From Deltaproteobacteria bacterium (GTDB taxonomy: Bacteria; UBA10199; DSSB01; JACPFA01), in assembly GCA_016183235.1 (NCBI GenBank), contig JACPFA010000017.1, positions 1 through 55,208 of the forward strand: a stretch of DNA of 55,208 bases. Direction: 5' to 3'. Position 1 is the stretch's first letter. The number at the start of each line of letters is the position of its first letter. The position numbers and the translations under genes are program-made. The notes under the pieces were generated by a model. That model worked only from the letters and a program-made list of their open reading frames with translations. It was not told where the DNA came from and made no database searches. Positions 1 to 8,787 of the stretch are shown one piece after another.

Positions 1-160
1 CTCTTATTGGGCTAACCAGCGCCCGGTGGCAAGTGCTGAGGTCATCCATATCTTCTCATGGGGCTAGCCGGCACGGAAGCCTTCCGCGTTCCCGCCTGCG
101 GCGGGCCTCGGCTTTCCATGCCGGCTAGCCCGCATGGGGGCCCCGCCGCTTCAGCGATGG
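1..160 (-). repeat. GC-rich palindromic element, copy 1 (left window edge)
   Basis: Read on the minus strand this stretch matches the right edge of the window (54996-55157) almost base for base, so the window is bounded by inverted copies. The core around 69-125 is a hairpin whose arms carry GGCATGGAAAGCCG and its complement, with the GGCCCGCC/GGCGGGAA centre. The same core occurs inside prmA (10751-10936). The part at 1-58 (complement of AGATATGGATGACCTCAGC and onward) is shared only with the right-edge copy. No gene is visible in it. Confidence 0.85.
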
Positions 161-205
161 CTTCCTCAACAACCCAAGCGCTCTCCCTGCAAGACTGAAG
201 CATTA

Positions 206-640
206 CTACTGGGTGATTTGGAGCGAGACGGGTGCGGTGCCAGAGCGTAGCATTCCGATTTGTTTGGCAGCGGCGTAAGATAGGTCAACGATTCTTCGCT
301 TAACAAAGGGCCCACGATCATTCACTACTACCATCACGGTTTTCCCGTTATTTTGGTGGGTGACTTTTAGCCTGGTGCCAAAGGGCAAAGTAGGGTGTGC
401 ACACGTGAGGTCGTGTTTGTTAAATCTCTTCCCAGAAGCCGTTCTTTTGCCATGAAAGCCAGGCCCATACCAAGAGGCTAGCCCCACTTGGGTCGGTTCA
501 AGTTCCATCGCATTTTCTATAGCCGGCGATAGGTTGAGTTTAGCCTTGCTGTGTTGTGAAGTGGCACAAGAGATTAAAGTCACGGCTAGTCCACAGCAGA
601 CTAGGCACCTATAAGCATTTTTCATGAGTTTCATTTGCAT
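206..640 (-). CDS. rlpA: RlpA-like septal/rare lipoprotein A (DPBB domain)
   Basis: A 144-residue lipoprotein of the RlpA family, whose members bind denuded glycan strands and in some species act as septal lytic transglycosylases. The N-terminus has basic residues, a hydrophobic stretch and a lipobox LISC with the lipidated Cys at about residue 25. The double-psi beta-barrel follows, with GLASWYGPGFHGKRTASG, then LTCAHPTLPFGTRLKV and VNDRGPF, the classic RlpA signatures. There is no C-terminal SPOR domain, so it is a short form. Several in-frame Met codons (residues 1, 3 and 6) make the exact start uncertain. The gene is monocistronic and its stop lies next to the edge repeat. Confidence 0.93.
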   Translation of the reverse strand: MQMKLMKNAYRCLVCCGLAVTLISCATSQHSKAKLNLSPAIENAMELEPTQVGLASWYGPGFHGKRTASGKRFNKHDLTCAHPTLPFGTRLKVTHQNNGKTVMVVVNDRGPFVKRRIVDLSYAAAKQIGMLRSGTAPVSLQITQ

Positions 641-763
641 CCGACGGTTTCTATTCTAAGAAAGCGAGTTTTAACAAGAGGCTTTTTATGACTTTGAAAC
701 TCTATTTCAAATGATGTGGTAAATTCTTGAAATCCATTTATTTTAGTGCCATCGTGAAGAACA

Positions 764-1045
764 ATGGTTTTCCTGAAAAAAACTCTACCAAAAGTCGCAA
801 TGATTCTTCTCATCGCGTTTTCTTGCATGTCGGTTGAATGGTGCTGCGATCATGAACTAAATGCTCAGATACCAGCCCAACAGCATAGCTGCCTTCAATG
901 TTGCCTCTCTCATAACCTGGCACCTTTGTCGAGCCCTGGTGTTTGCTTGAGTGCTCCACCCGTAGTGATCGGATTAGTTGAGTGGATCAATTCTTTCCAC
1001 CAAGATCCTATTTCTTCCCAAATTTATCGGCCTCCTATTGGCTGA
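764..1045 (+). CDS. Small Cys/His-rich exported protein next to a metal efflux operon
   Basis: A 93-residue protein with a basic N-terminus and a hydrophobic segment (residues 10-22), consistent with a signal peptide. The mature part has CCDH at about 27-30 and HSCLQCCLSH at 41-50, a plausible soft-metal binding cluster, and ends in a proline-rich tail (YRPPIG). I cannot assign a named family. It lies just upstream of, and co-oriented with, the czcC-like and czcA-like genes, so a periplasmic metal-handling or sensing role is a reasonable inference. The Cys/His content and position are what the sequence shows; the role is not demonstrated. Confidence 0.7.
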   Translation: MVFLKKTLPKVAMILLIAFSCMSVEWCCDHELNAQIPAQQHSCLQCCLSHNLAPLSSPGVCLSAPPVVIGLVEWINSFHQDPISSQIYRPPIG

Positions 1046-1140
1046 TTTTTACTAATCTCTCTCTTAACGCTGACCCAAGACAACATTGTTTGTAGAGTCG
1101 GTGTCTTTCTGCATCAAAATTTTACTGGAAAGGTCTTTAT

Positions 1141-2382
1141 ATGGGACGATCCATCGTTTTGGCCGTCTTTATCATGATTTTTCAGGCATCGATATCCTTT
1201 GCGGAAGAAGAATGTCTTGTGTTGAGTGCTCAGGATATTTTGCGATGTGCGCTGAACCAACATCCCGATGTGCTCAATTCTCAGGCTGAAAAATTTCGCG
1301 ATGAGAAACTTGTGGATATTGCCAAACAGCGGCCCAACCCTGAACTACAAAGCCGTATTCTGGAAGGACAAAGCGCTGACGATACTCATCTAAACACCGA
1401 AACCTCTCTCCTGCATACACTGGAGTTGGGAGGCAAGCGAAAATCTCGGATTCTCCAAGCCAAGGTGCTTGCTGAAAAATCGGGTATTGAGGTGAAGCGT
1501 AATAAAGAAGAAGTGGCTCTTCAAACTGTTTTGGCCTTGTATCGGCTCCGGCAGATGAGGTCGGAGCTGGGTCGGGTTGAGGAAACCATCTTGACCTTCG
1601 GCAAAATCCTTTCCGCACTCAAGTCCCGCCCCAAACTGACACCGGAACAAGAAGTTTCCCAAGCCTCCTTCAGCCTTGCCAGGGAGGATTATAAGCTCAA
1701 GAAGATTGCATTGACGCAAGAACAGGCGGGTCTTATCGCTTGGCTCGAAGTGGCAACCGTGGTTTCTTCCCAAACCATTCTGCGGCACTTGCCTTCTCCC
1801 AAAACCAAGTGGCCCGATTTTCCCGCAGCAATGGAAACGGAAAAGTTGTCTAATTCCACCCTTGAACTTGCGCATTCCGAAAAAAATATTGCGGATAAAA
1901 ACCTGGGCCTTGCGAAATCCAAAGCCTGGCCGGATTTAAAAATCGGTCCCAGCTTCGATACCGAAGCCCTGGATAACGGCGGGACGAGATGGTTGGGCGG
2001 TGTTAACTTTTCAATTCCACTTCCCATCTTGAACCTCAATCGCGGAGAAAAAGCCTTTGCCAAGGCAGACCAGTTTCGCGCCCAAACCAATTTGGAACTG
2101 ACTATCAGAAAAACAGAGTCGGAAAGAATTCTACAATTGAAACGGTACCAAGCCTCCCTCAAGGCCTTGCGTTCCAGTCGATCGATAAGCGGCTTGGCGG
2201 TCGAGCATCAAAACATCGAAGCCTACTTTGAAAAAGGGTTGGTGCCCAGTACCCTGGTCATCGAAATCCACAACCAATTGTATGACATCACCCGAACACG
2301 CAACGAGCAGGAATTGATCGGTGTTGATGCCCTCTGGCGTCTCTACATCATCGACGGAAAATTCCTCGATTCAAAAATTTAG
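1141..2382 (+). CDS. czcC: TolC-family outer-membrane efflux protein (CzcC/CusC-like)
   Basis: A 413-residue outer-membrane channel subunit for a tripartite heavy-metal efflux pump. A signal peptide (residues 1-21, ending SFA) is followed by the two long alpha-helical repeats typical of the TolC/OEP fold. Landmarks include the ALNQHPDVLNSQAEKF segment near the N-terminus and the GVNFSIPLPILNLNRGEKA turn near residue 300, which is very typical of CzcC members. An ATG with GGAAAGG upstream supports the start. It is followed after 14 bases by the czcA-like gene. Metal specificity cannot be read from this subunit. Confidence 0.9.
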   Translation: MGRSIVLAVFIMIFQASISFAEEECLVLSAQDILRCALNQHPDVLNSQAEKFRDEKLVDIAKQRPNPELQSRILEGQSADDTHLNTETSLLHTLELGGKRKSRILQAKVLAEKSGIEVKRNKEEVALQTVLALYRLRQMRSELGRVEETILTFGKILSALKSRPKLTPEQEVSQASFSLAREDYKLKKIALTQEQAGLIAWLEVATVVSSQTILRHLPSPKTKWPDFPAAMETEKLSNSTLELAHSEKNIADKNLGLAKSKAWPDLKIGPSFDTEALDNGGTRWLGGVNFSIPLPILNLNRGEKAFAKADQFRAQTNLELTIRKTESERILQLKRYQASLKALRSSRSISGLAVEHQNIEAYFEKGLVPSTLVIEIHNQLYDITRTRNEQELIGVDALWRLYIIDGKFLDSKI

Positions 2383-2396
2383 GTGGGAGTTTTTTT

Positions 2397-5300
2397 ATGA
2401 TTAACAAGATGATTCGATTTTCGGTCAAAAACCGTTGGATGGTTCTTCTTCTTGCCTTTCTGGTTGCAGTGACGGGATGGATTGCTTTTGAGAACCTGGC
2501 TATTGATGCCGTACCGGACATCACCAATGTTCAAGTGTCGGTGAGTAGTATCGTGGAAGGGTTGGTGCCCGAAGAAATCGAGCGGGCGATTACTTACCCC
2601 ATTGAGGCGACGGTTAACGGTATTGCCAACGTGACTCATATTCGCTCGCTTTCAAAATTTGGCCTCTCACAGGTGACCGTGAATTTTGCGGACGGAACGG
2701 ATATCTATTGGGCCCGTCAGCAGGTCGCCGAGCGGTTGTCGGTTGTTTTAAGCGAGTTGCCTAAAGGTGTTCAACCGAAATTGGGGCCAATTTCCACCGG
2801 TCTTGGTGAAATCTTTATGTACACGGTAGAAGCGGATCAGCCGGCCACAGGCCCTGAACAGAAAACCCAACTTATGGAGCTTCGGGCCATACAGGAATGG
2901 ATGATTCGCCCCCGATTGATGACGGTACAAGGGGTTGCTGGGGTTGATACTACGGGTGGTTACGAGAAACAATATCACATCCAGCCCCACATCAAGGCTA
3001 TGAAGGATTTGGGTTTGAGTTTCGAGGATTTGCATGCCGCGCTCGAGGCCAGCAATAAGAATGTGGGAGGGGGATATATTGAGCAGGGCAAGGATCTCTT
3101 TCTGGTTCAGGCTGTGGGGCTTTTCTCTTCAGCCGATGAGATCCGAAAAGTTCCTGTCAAGACGATGGAAAATCTGCGCGTCGTTACCATTGGCGATATC
3201 GCTACGGTTATGGTGGATAGTGGTTTACGAGTCGGATCTGCGCTGGTTAGCAGCAAGGAGGCGATTCTGGGAACTGTTTTTCTTCTCACGGGCGAAAACA
3301 GTCGGGCAGTGGCCAAAAGGGTGGCCGAGCGTCTCGATGAAATCAAAAAAAATCTCCCGCCGGGAATCAAGATTGAACCTCTCTATAACCGGGCGGAGGT
3401 GGTGGATGCTACTTTGAATACGGTGATCCACAACCTTTTCACGGGTGCGATCCTGGTTATCATTGTTCTTCTGTTGCTTCTGGGAAACTTTCGGGCTGCC
3501 GTCATCACAGCGATCACGATTCCGTTTGCCCTCCTTTTTACCTTCCTCCTCATGAAGGCCCGTGGCTTATCCGGAAACCTGATGAGCCTGGGGGCCCTCG
3601 ATTTTGGCATTATCGTGGATGGGGCCGTTATCGTGATGGACAATTGCGTTCGGCTTGCCCACGAAAGAATCAAAAAAATCGCCCGTCCCCTAACAGGCGA
3701 AGAACTCCAGGAAACGGTGGTCGATGCCACCATCGAAACGCGAAAGGCGGCCGGTTTTGGACAGTTGATCATTGTTACGGTCCTTCTGCCCGTCTTTGCG
3801 TTGACTGGTATTGAAGGAAAAATGTTCAAGCCGATGATTGCCTCATTCTGCTTCGCCCTCCTGGGGGCCTTGATATTTTCTTTTACCGCCGTCCCGGCAC
3901 TTGCGTCTCTTTTCATGGGCGGGAAGGTTGCGGAAAAAGAACCCTGGCTCATGCGGGTGACGCGCCAAGGTTATCACAGTCTTCTTTATTGGAGCCTGAG
4001 GCACCGCAAGTACGTTTTGTCAGGGGTCGGAATCGTCTTGATTGTAGGGCTTGCCCTTTTTACCCGTTTGGGCGCTGAGTTTGTTCCCCAGCTTGATGAA
4101 GGATCGATCGTTGTAATGCTCCAGCGAGACGTCAACATTAACATGAGTGAAGCGGTTCGTATGCAAGAGCAATCAGAAAAAATCATCATGGATTTTCCCG
4201 AGGTGGCTAAAGTTTTCTCTAGGACCGGAACTGCCGAAGCAGCCACCGATCCGATGGGAATTTATCTGACAGATACGTTTGTGATGCTCAAACCAAAAAA
4301 AGAGTGGCCAAAAATAGAAGGCCATAGACGCAGCAAGGACGAACTGGCCGCAGTCATTGCCGAAAAACTAAAGAAAGAGATTCCAGACCAGGAACCGATT
4401 CTTACCCAGCCGATCCAGATGCGGTTTAACGAACTCTTGGAAGGGACGCGTGCGGACGTGTCGGTGAAAATCTTCAGTGATGATCTGGACCAATTGCTCG
4501 AACAATCTGAAAAGGCCGAGACGATTTTGAAAGCAATCCCAGGGGCCGGGGATGTGGAGGCCGAGGTTTCTGAAAAATCAAAACTTTTAAAGATAACCCC
4601 AAACCACGCCTTGCTAGAAAAAATGGGGCTTCCTGTTCAAGCCGTTCTTGACACGGTTTCTACGGCAATTGGCGGTTTAGAAGCGGGCACCCTTTATGAG
4701 GGGGTGAGACGCTTTCCCATTGTGATTCGCATCAACGAACAGGAACGTTCTGATATCGAGCAGATTAAAAATCTCCCCGTTTCGATCGGTCCCTATTTGA
4801 ATGTGCGCCTCTCTGAAGTTGCTGATGTGAGTCTTACCGACAGTTTTGGGCTCATCATCCGTGAAAATACCAAACGGCGGGCTGCTATCCTGATCAATCC
4901 GAGGGGAATCGACACAGAAAGTTTTGTGAAAGCGGCAAGGGCCATCTTGGAAAAAGAGATTCCTCTTCAGGCTGGCTCTTACTTTGAATGGGGTGGAAAT
5001 TTCAAAAATTTAGAAAATGCAAAAGCAAGGCTTTTTATCCTGATGCCGTTGATTCTTCTTCTGGTGCTGGTGATGATTTATGTTGTCTTCCGGAATCTTT
5101 TTCAAACTTTATTAATTTTTAGCGGGGTTCCCTTGGCAATGGTGGGGGGCATCATCATGCTGCTGATCACTGGTTTGCCATTCAGCATTTCCGCTGGTGT
5201 TGGTTTCATCGCTCTCTCCGGAATTGCCATTTTAAATGGAGTAGTGCTGATCAGCTATATCAATCTGCTTCGCCAAGAAACCGGGCATTCCGGGGTCACC

Positions 5301-5606
5301 CTTGTTTTTCAAGGTTGCTTGATGCGCTTGAGGCCTGTGCTCATGACGGCCTTGGTCGAGATCTTCGGATTCTTGCCGATGATGTTTTCCACGGGGCTTG
5401 GAGCCGAAGTCCAACGTCCACTGGCAACGGTCGTCATTGGTGGTGTTTTTTCTTCCACGTTATTAACGCTGATCGTTCTGCCATTGGTTTATTTGATGTT
5501 TGAAGGCTCAAAAAACTTATTAAAACAAGCGCCGGTTAAAGATAAACAAGGCTTGCTTTTGAAGGCCCTGCTTGAGGAAAGAGAGGTTCGGTCCCCGCCA
5601 AGGTAA
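2397..5606 (+). CDS. czcA: Heavy-metal RND efflux pump, CzcA/CusA family
   Basis: A 1069-residue inner-membrane proton antiporter of the HME-RND family. The order is TM1, porter domain, TM2-6, TM7, second porter domain and TM8-12. Family hallmarks are PDITNVQVSV near the N-terminus, the TM4 motif DFGIIVDGAVIVMDN (proton relay Asp), and GAEFVPQLDEGS before the second porter domain. CzcA members usually have VEN where this protein has MDN. It sits directly behind the czcC-like gene, and no periplasmic adaptor (czcB) gene lies between or after them. Its 3' end overlaps the convergent phosphopantetheinyl transferase gene by 71 bp, and the last 30 or so residues form a hydrophilic tail. The substrate (Co/Zn/Cd versus Cu/Ag) is not determined. 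Confidence 0.95.
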   Translation: MINKMIRFSVKNRWMVLLLAFLVAVTGWIAFENLAIDAVPDITNVQVSVSSIVEGLVPEEIERAITYPIEATVNGIANVTHIRSLSKFGLSQVTVNFADGTDIYWARQQVAERLSVVLSELPKGVQPKLGPISTGLGEIFMYTVEADQPATGPEQKTQLMELRAIQEWMIRPRLMTVQGVAGVDTTGGYEKQYHIQPHIKAMKDLGLSFEDLHAALEASNKNVGGGYIEQGKDLFLVQAVGLFSSADEIRKVPVKTMENLRVVTIGDIATVMVDSGLRVGSALVSSKEAILGTVFLLTGENSRAVAKRVAERLDEIKKNLPPGIKIEPLYNRAEVVDATLNTVIHNLFTGAILVIIVLLLLLGNFRAAVITAITIPFALLFTFLLMKARGLSGNLMSLGALDFGIIVDGAVIVMDNCVRLAHERIKKIARPLTGEELQETVVDATIETRKAAGFGQLIIVTVLLPVFALTGIEGKMFKPMIASFCFALLGALIFSFTAVPALASLFMGGKVAEKEPWLMRVTRQGYHSLLYWSLRHRKYVLSGVGIVLIVGLALFTRLGAEFVPQLDEGSIVVMLQRDVNINMSEAVRMQEQSEKIIMDFPEVAKVFSRTGTAEAATDPMGIYLTDTFVMLKPKKEWPKIEGHRRSKDELAAVIAEKLKKEIPDQEPILTQPIQMRFNELLEGTRADVSVKIFSDDLDQLLEQSEKAETILKAIPGAGDVEAEVSEKSKLLKITPNHALLEKMGLPVQAVLDTVSTAIGGLEAGTLYEGVRRFPIVIRINEQERSDIEQIKNLPVSIGPYLNVRLSEVADVSLTDSFGLIIRENTKRRAAILINPRGIDTESFVKAARAILEKEIPLQAGSYFEWGGNFKNLENAKARLFILMPLILLLVLVMIYVVFRNLFQTLLIFSGVPLAMVGGIIMLLITGLPFSISAGVGFIALSGIAILNGVVLISYINLLRQETGHSGVTLVFQGCLMRLRPVLMTALVEIFGFLPMMFSTGLGAEVQRPLATVVIGGVFSSTLLTLIVLPLVYLMFEGSKNLLKQAPVKDKQGLLLKALLEEREVRSPPR

Positions 5607-6192
5607 AGTAATGCCCTTCATAAACCGCCGTTTGCCAATAGAGAGTTTGATTTAAGTAAACAGCTTGTTTCTTCATAAAATTTACTTTTAATTTTTGGGT
5701 ATGTTGAGCGAGCCCTAGGCCAAGGGCTTTAAGACAGGCCTCTTTGATGGTCCATAAATGGGTGAATATTTCTTGCGGGTTTTCATTTTTCAGTAGATCT
5801 AATTCTTCGGGTACGCATAAAAATTTAATGAGCGAAGGTTTTAATGCCTTGGTATAAATCGATTCTATGTCAACGCCAATCTTACCTGTAGTGCTCATAG
5901 CTGCAAAAACCCAGGGGGCTTTGTGGCTCACATTCACATCGATATCAGTCAAAAGTTTCCCTTGATAATAACAACGCGGTTTCTCATTAGGTTTGGTTCC
6001 ATAAATAGCAAGTTCGGGTAAATTAAATTGCGGATACTGCTGCAGCACAAGCTCTTTCACGAATTTTCTGCCCCATAAAAATTGCTGGCTGCGTTCGCTG
6101 TGGTGCAGGGACTTAAAAAGTTTTTGTTCTTCAGGCGACAAGTCATCGGGCGATAGAGCCGCTTTGATTTTTTGAATTTGGTATCGAAGCAT
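5536..6192 (-). CDS. 4'-phosphopantetheinyl transferase, Sfp-type
   Basis: A 218-residue Sfp-like enzyme that would transfer the phosphopantetheine arm of CoA to an acyl or peptidyl carrier protein. The Mg-binding motif GVDIES lies at about 106-111 and WTIKEACLKALG at 147-158, supplying the conserved W, K and E. An upstream in-frame extension is possible, but the ATG at 6192 has an AAAGGG ribosome site and starts ten bases after the preceding gene ends. It is last in the prmA operon. No carrier protein or PKS/NRPS gene is in this window, so its target is unknown. Confidence 0.87.
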   Translation of the reverse strand: MLRYQIQKIKAALSPDDLSPEEQKLFKSLHHSERSQQFLWGRKFVKELVLQQYPQFNLPELAIYGTKPNEKPRCYYQGKLLTDIDVNVSHKAPWVFAAMSTTGKIGVDIESIYTKALKPSLIKFLCVPEELDLLKNENPQEIFTHLWTIKEACLKALGLGLAQHTQKLKVNFMKKQAVYLNQTLYWQTAVYEGHYFTLAGTEPLFPQAGPSKASLVYL

Positions 6193-6202
6193 GATGAGCC
6201 CT

Positions 6203-7219
6203 TTAATCTTGAGCCCAAGGCAGCATGAGATGGCGGATCGAAGCGAGGTTAAAGATCCCCTGGATATCTTCATCGGGGGGTTCCAGGCTAATACAAGTAT
6301 GAATGCGCCTGCCTAATTGAGTTTTGAAGCGCTGGCGGGTTAACCAACGTTGAAAATAATGGGCTGGGGTTTTGGGTAAGAGCGATTCCATGGCAGCGAA
6401 AACTTGGCGAATTTGATTGCCTCTTAAAAACACCATCGTAGGGCGAGAATATCTTAAATTTTCTTGATAAGCATAAGCTGGGTTCAGAAAGATGGTTTGA
6501 ATACCCGCTAAAATCGGCCAATAAATCGATAAAATTAAATAATCAGTAATGGCTAGATCTTGATCAAACAACAGCGATTCTTTTTTCCCTAATTTAAGTC
6601 GTTTAACAAGCTCGGCTGATTTTTGATTAATTTCTTCGTGATAAAGAGGTTGTTCGATGAGTTCATATTCCGATGAAAAACGAAGCGGGCTTACCAAGTG
6701 TTGTGGGGTGATGCTGCGGCGCGAGGCATTAAAGGCATTAAAGTGTTGGCGCTCCTGATAAATTCCCAAATTAAAAATTTCTCGAAAGGTAAGGCTAGCG
6801 GGCAATTTATTTTTAAGCTCTTCGTTTAACACGATCATTTGTTTAAAATGGTGAATTTTTAAAATGTGATCAGCCACGGGCACGTAAGCCTCATGGCTTA
6901 AAAAACAAAAGCTAGGCGGGTATTTTTTTAATAAAGTCGGCAGTAGATCAGCACGGTCCGTCGGTAGTGCAATGAAACGTAGGCCCAACGAAAGGGCGGC
7001 AAGGTTGGCAAACACCCATTCTGGGCATGCCGGACCCAATAAATAAAAATATTGGTTATCTTGAGCCCCCTTATCAATCAACCCCAAGGCAAAGTGTTTT
7101 ACCTTACTTTTGTAATACCACCACGGGAGGTCATGTGGATGCCCGTCGACCGCAAAGCGCAAGGCCTTGGCTTCGGCCTGAATTTTGGCGATTTCATAAA
7201 AACGTTGAATCAGTGTCAT
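6203..7219 (-). CDS. Degenerate acyl-CoA synthetase/AMP-ligase-like protein
   Basis: A 338-residue protein resembling the N-terminal half of adenylate-forming enzymes. The segment GLIDKGAQDNQYFYLLGPACPEWVF with the following ALSLGLRFIALPT copies the layout of long-chain acyl-CoA synthetases. The ATP-binding signature normally written (Y/T)(S/T)SGTTGxPKG is absent; the matching region (about residues 165-185) reads without Gly or Lys. The C-terminal lid domain is also missing, since family members run to 500-600 residues. It is therefore unlikely to be an active ligase. It lies between an RDD protein gene and the phosphopantetheinyl transferase gene, and a carrier or adaptor role is speculation. 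Confidence 0.6.
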   Translation of the reverse strand: MTLIQRFYEIAKIQAEAKALRFAVDGHPHDLPWWYYKSKVKHFALGLIDKGAQDNQYFYLLGPACPEWVFANLAALSLGLRFIALPTDRADLLPTLLKKYPPSFCFLSHEAYVPVADHILKIHHFKQMIVLNEELKNKLPASLTFREIFNLGIYQERQHFNAFNASRRSITPQHLVSPLRFSSEYELIEQPLYHEEINQKSAELVKRLKLGKKESLLFDQDLAITDYLILSIYWPILAGIQTIFLNPAYAYQENLRYSRPTMVFLRGNQIRQVFAAMESLLPKTPAHYFQRWLTRQRFKTQLGRRIHTCISLEPPDEDIQGIFNLASIRHLMLPWAQD

Positions 7220-7227
7220 GCGGTTCC

Positions 7228-8787
7228 TTAGTAAATCTCAAATTCCTTTTCAAAGGCTAATTGCCCTTTGGCTAACAGATCGCGAATAATGAACACAGCC
7301 CGATATTTCCCCTTAGGGGCTGTTTTAGGAAGATCGATTTTATTAGGAAAGAGATGAAATTTTACATTGGGGTCAACGGGCTTATCAATCACTACGCGAT
7401 CGGGGCTACTGATCATTAACTTTCCACTAGGGTCATACACCATGAGGTGTTCTCGCAATTGAACATTTTGCCCTTCGACATGATTAAAACCCTCAACTTT
7501 AAAAAAGGCGTAAATCAGATCCCCAGAGCGAAATTTACCATCGGCATGAATGGCCTCAACGCCCGGGCCACTGGCAAAATAAAAATCGCTAAACTTCAAG
7601 CTTTGATGCGTGGTGGGTGGAAGTTGGGTTTTGGTAGCCGTGGGATTTTTTAGATTAGAGCGCTGCAGCGGCGGGGTGATGGTTCGTGGTTTGGGATGGT
7701 TACTAGGGTAAAGAATTCCCAACGTAAAAATTAAAAGGATCATGAAGCAAGCCGCCAGGCACACCAAACCTGCTTTTTTCTCACGCCGTGCGCCAATCAC
7801 TAAAGTGTGGGCGAGCCAGTCACCTAAGCGTTGTTTGTTTTTATTGAAGGGGACGACGATCCACCCCAGTAGACAATCTAAGGGTCGGTAGAGATTGCGG
7901 AGGATGCTGGTCTCAAGGTTAAGGGCCGTGCCTTTTTCGCTAACCACCTTTTGGCCAAGGATCCATTTGCCAGGGGTTGTGCCTATGAAAAATTCTAGAG
8001 CGATGTAATAGCTTAAATAAACGAAGGGGAAGTTGACCAACAAGGCATAGGAGAGCAAAGGGTGATTGGGGCTTAGGCGAAGATAATAACCATAAGCCAA
8101 AAGCAGCATCAATCCAGAATCCAAAACATGCCCTACCGCACGCAGAAAAGTGGGGGTTACAGTGCAGTGTTTTAAATCAACAAGGGCAGGTAGCGTTTGG
8201 ACGGATTGTGCCACAAAGGTTTTGGCAAGGCGGTCGCCCCAGCGTTCGTAATAGCGAGACGATTCCATGTTGTAGAGTACAAAGGGGAACAGCAGTGCGT
8301 CGAGGGGGCGGAGGAGATTGCGCAGCAGGAGTTGGTTCCAAGATAGGGGCGAAGGGGTTTGGCTCATCACCTTTAAACCGCAGAGATACTTCCCTAGGGT
8401 GGTGTGGAGACCGCCTTCCATCAAGAGGTAATAAAGTAGCCCCATGAGCATCGTTAGGCCATAGTGGGTCCAGCGGGCAGTAGGATTTGCGTGCAGGGCA
8501 CGAATAGATGAAACCGAAAAAACATAGCTTAAACAAAAGATCCAAAACCAGTAGATGAGATAAATGACTAAGCCATCAATCACCGTGGCCACTGCCCGGG
8601 CTTGGGGAGGGCTGGGTTGGTATTGGGTTTTAACCGGGGTTTGCTTGGATGGAGGTGGGCCTTGGCTAGGTAAGGTTGCAAAAGGCACGGTGATTTCGTC
8701 GTGAACCAGTACGGTGCTTTTTTTGCGCTTACGAAGCTCTAAAACGGTTAAATCTTCTTCGTCGTCATCGTCCCAATCCAATGGCAT
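7228..8787 (-). CDS. Double RDD-domain membrane protein with a C-terminal soluble domain
   Basis: A 519-residue protein. It begins with an acidic, then Lys/Pro-rich, cytoplasmic tail of about 60 residues. Two RDD domains follow: the first begins ARAVATVIDG and contains GKYLCGLKV and LLRNLLRPLD; the second begins LRAVGHVLDS and contains GTTPGKWILGQKVV and ILRNLYRPLD. A single extra membrane segment (VCLAACFMILLIFTLGIL) then leads to an extracytoplasmic domain of about 130 residues. The ATG at 8787 is chosen for its GGAAGGAA ribosome site. The gene overlaps the upstream GDPD gene by 40 bp, implying coupled translation. Two RDD units in one chain is less usual than one. The function is unknown; transport has been suggested for some RDD proteins. 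Confidence 0.85.
   Translation of the reverse strand: MPLDWDDDDEEDLTVLELRKRKKSTVLVHDEITVPFATLPSQGPPPSKQTPVKTQYQPSPPQARAVATVIDGLVIYLIYWFWIFCLSYVFSVSSIRALHANPTARWTHYGLTMLMGLLYYLLMEGGLHTTLGKYLCGLKVMSQTPSPLSWNQLLLRNLLRPLDALLFPFVLYNMESSRYYERWGDRLAKTFVAQSVQTLPALVDLKHCTVTPTFLRAVGHVLDSGLMLLLAYGYYLRLSPNHPLLSYALLVNFPFVYLSYYIALEFFIGTTPGKWILGQKVVSEKGTALNLETSILRNLYRPLDCLLGWIVVPFNKNKQRLGDWLAHTLVIGARREKKAGLVCLAACFMILLIFTLGILYPSNHPKPRTITPPLQRSNLKNPTATKTQLPPTTHQSLKFSDFYFASGPGVEAIHADGKFRSGDLIYAFFKVEGFNHVEGQNVQLREHLMVYDPSGKLMISSPDRVVIDKPVDPNVKFHLFPNKIDLPKTAPKGKYRAVFIIRDLLAKGQLAFEKEFEIY

Noticed and set aside
1274-2162. Minus-strand open frames opposite the czcC-like gene
   Set aside because: They are shadows of the real gene, with no ribosome site and composition that follows the opposite-strand codons.
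3383-3952. 189-codon minus-strand frame inside czcA
   Set aside because: It is rich in Arg/Ala/Thr as expected for the complement of membrane-helix codons, with no motif; the plus-strand RND protein explains the region.
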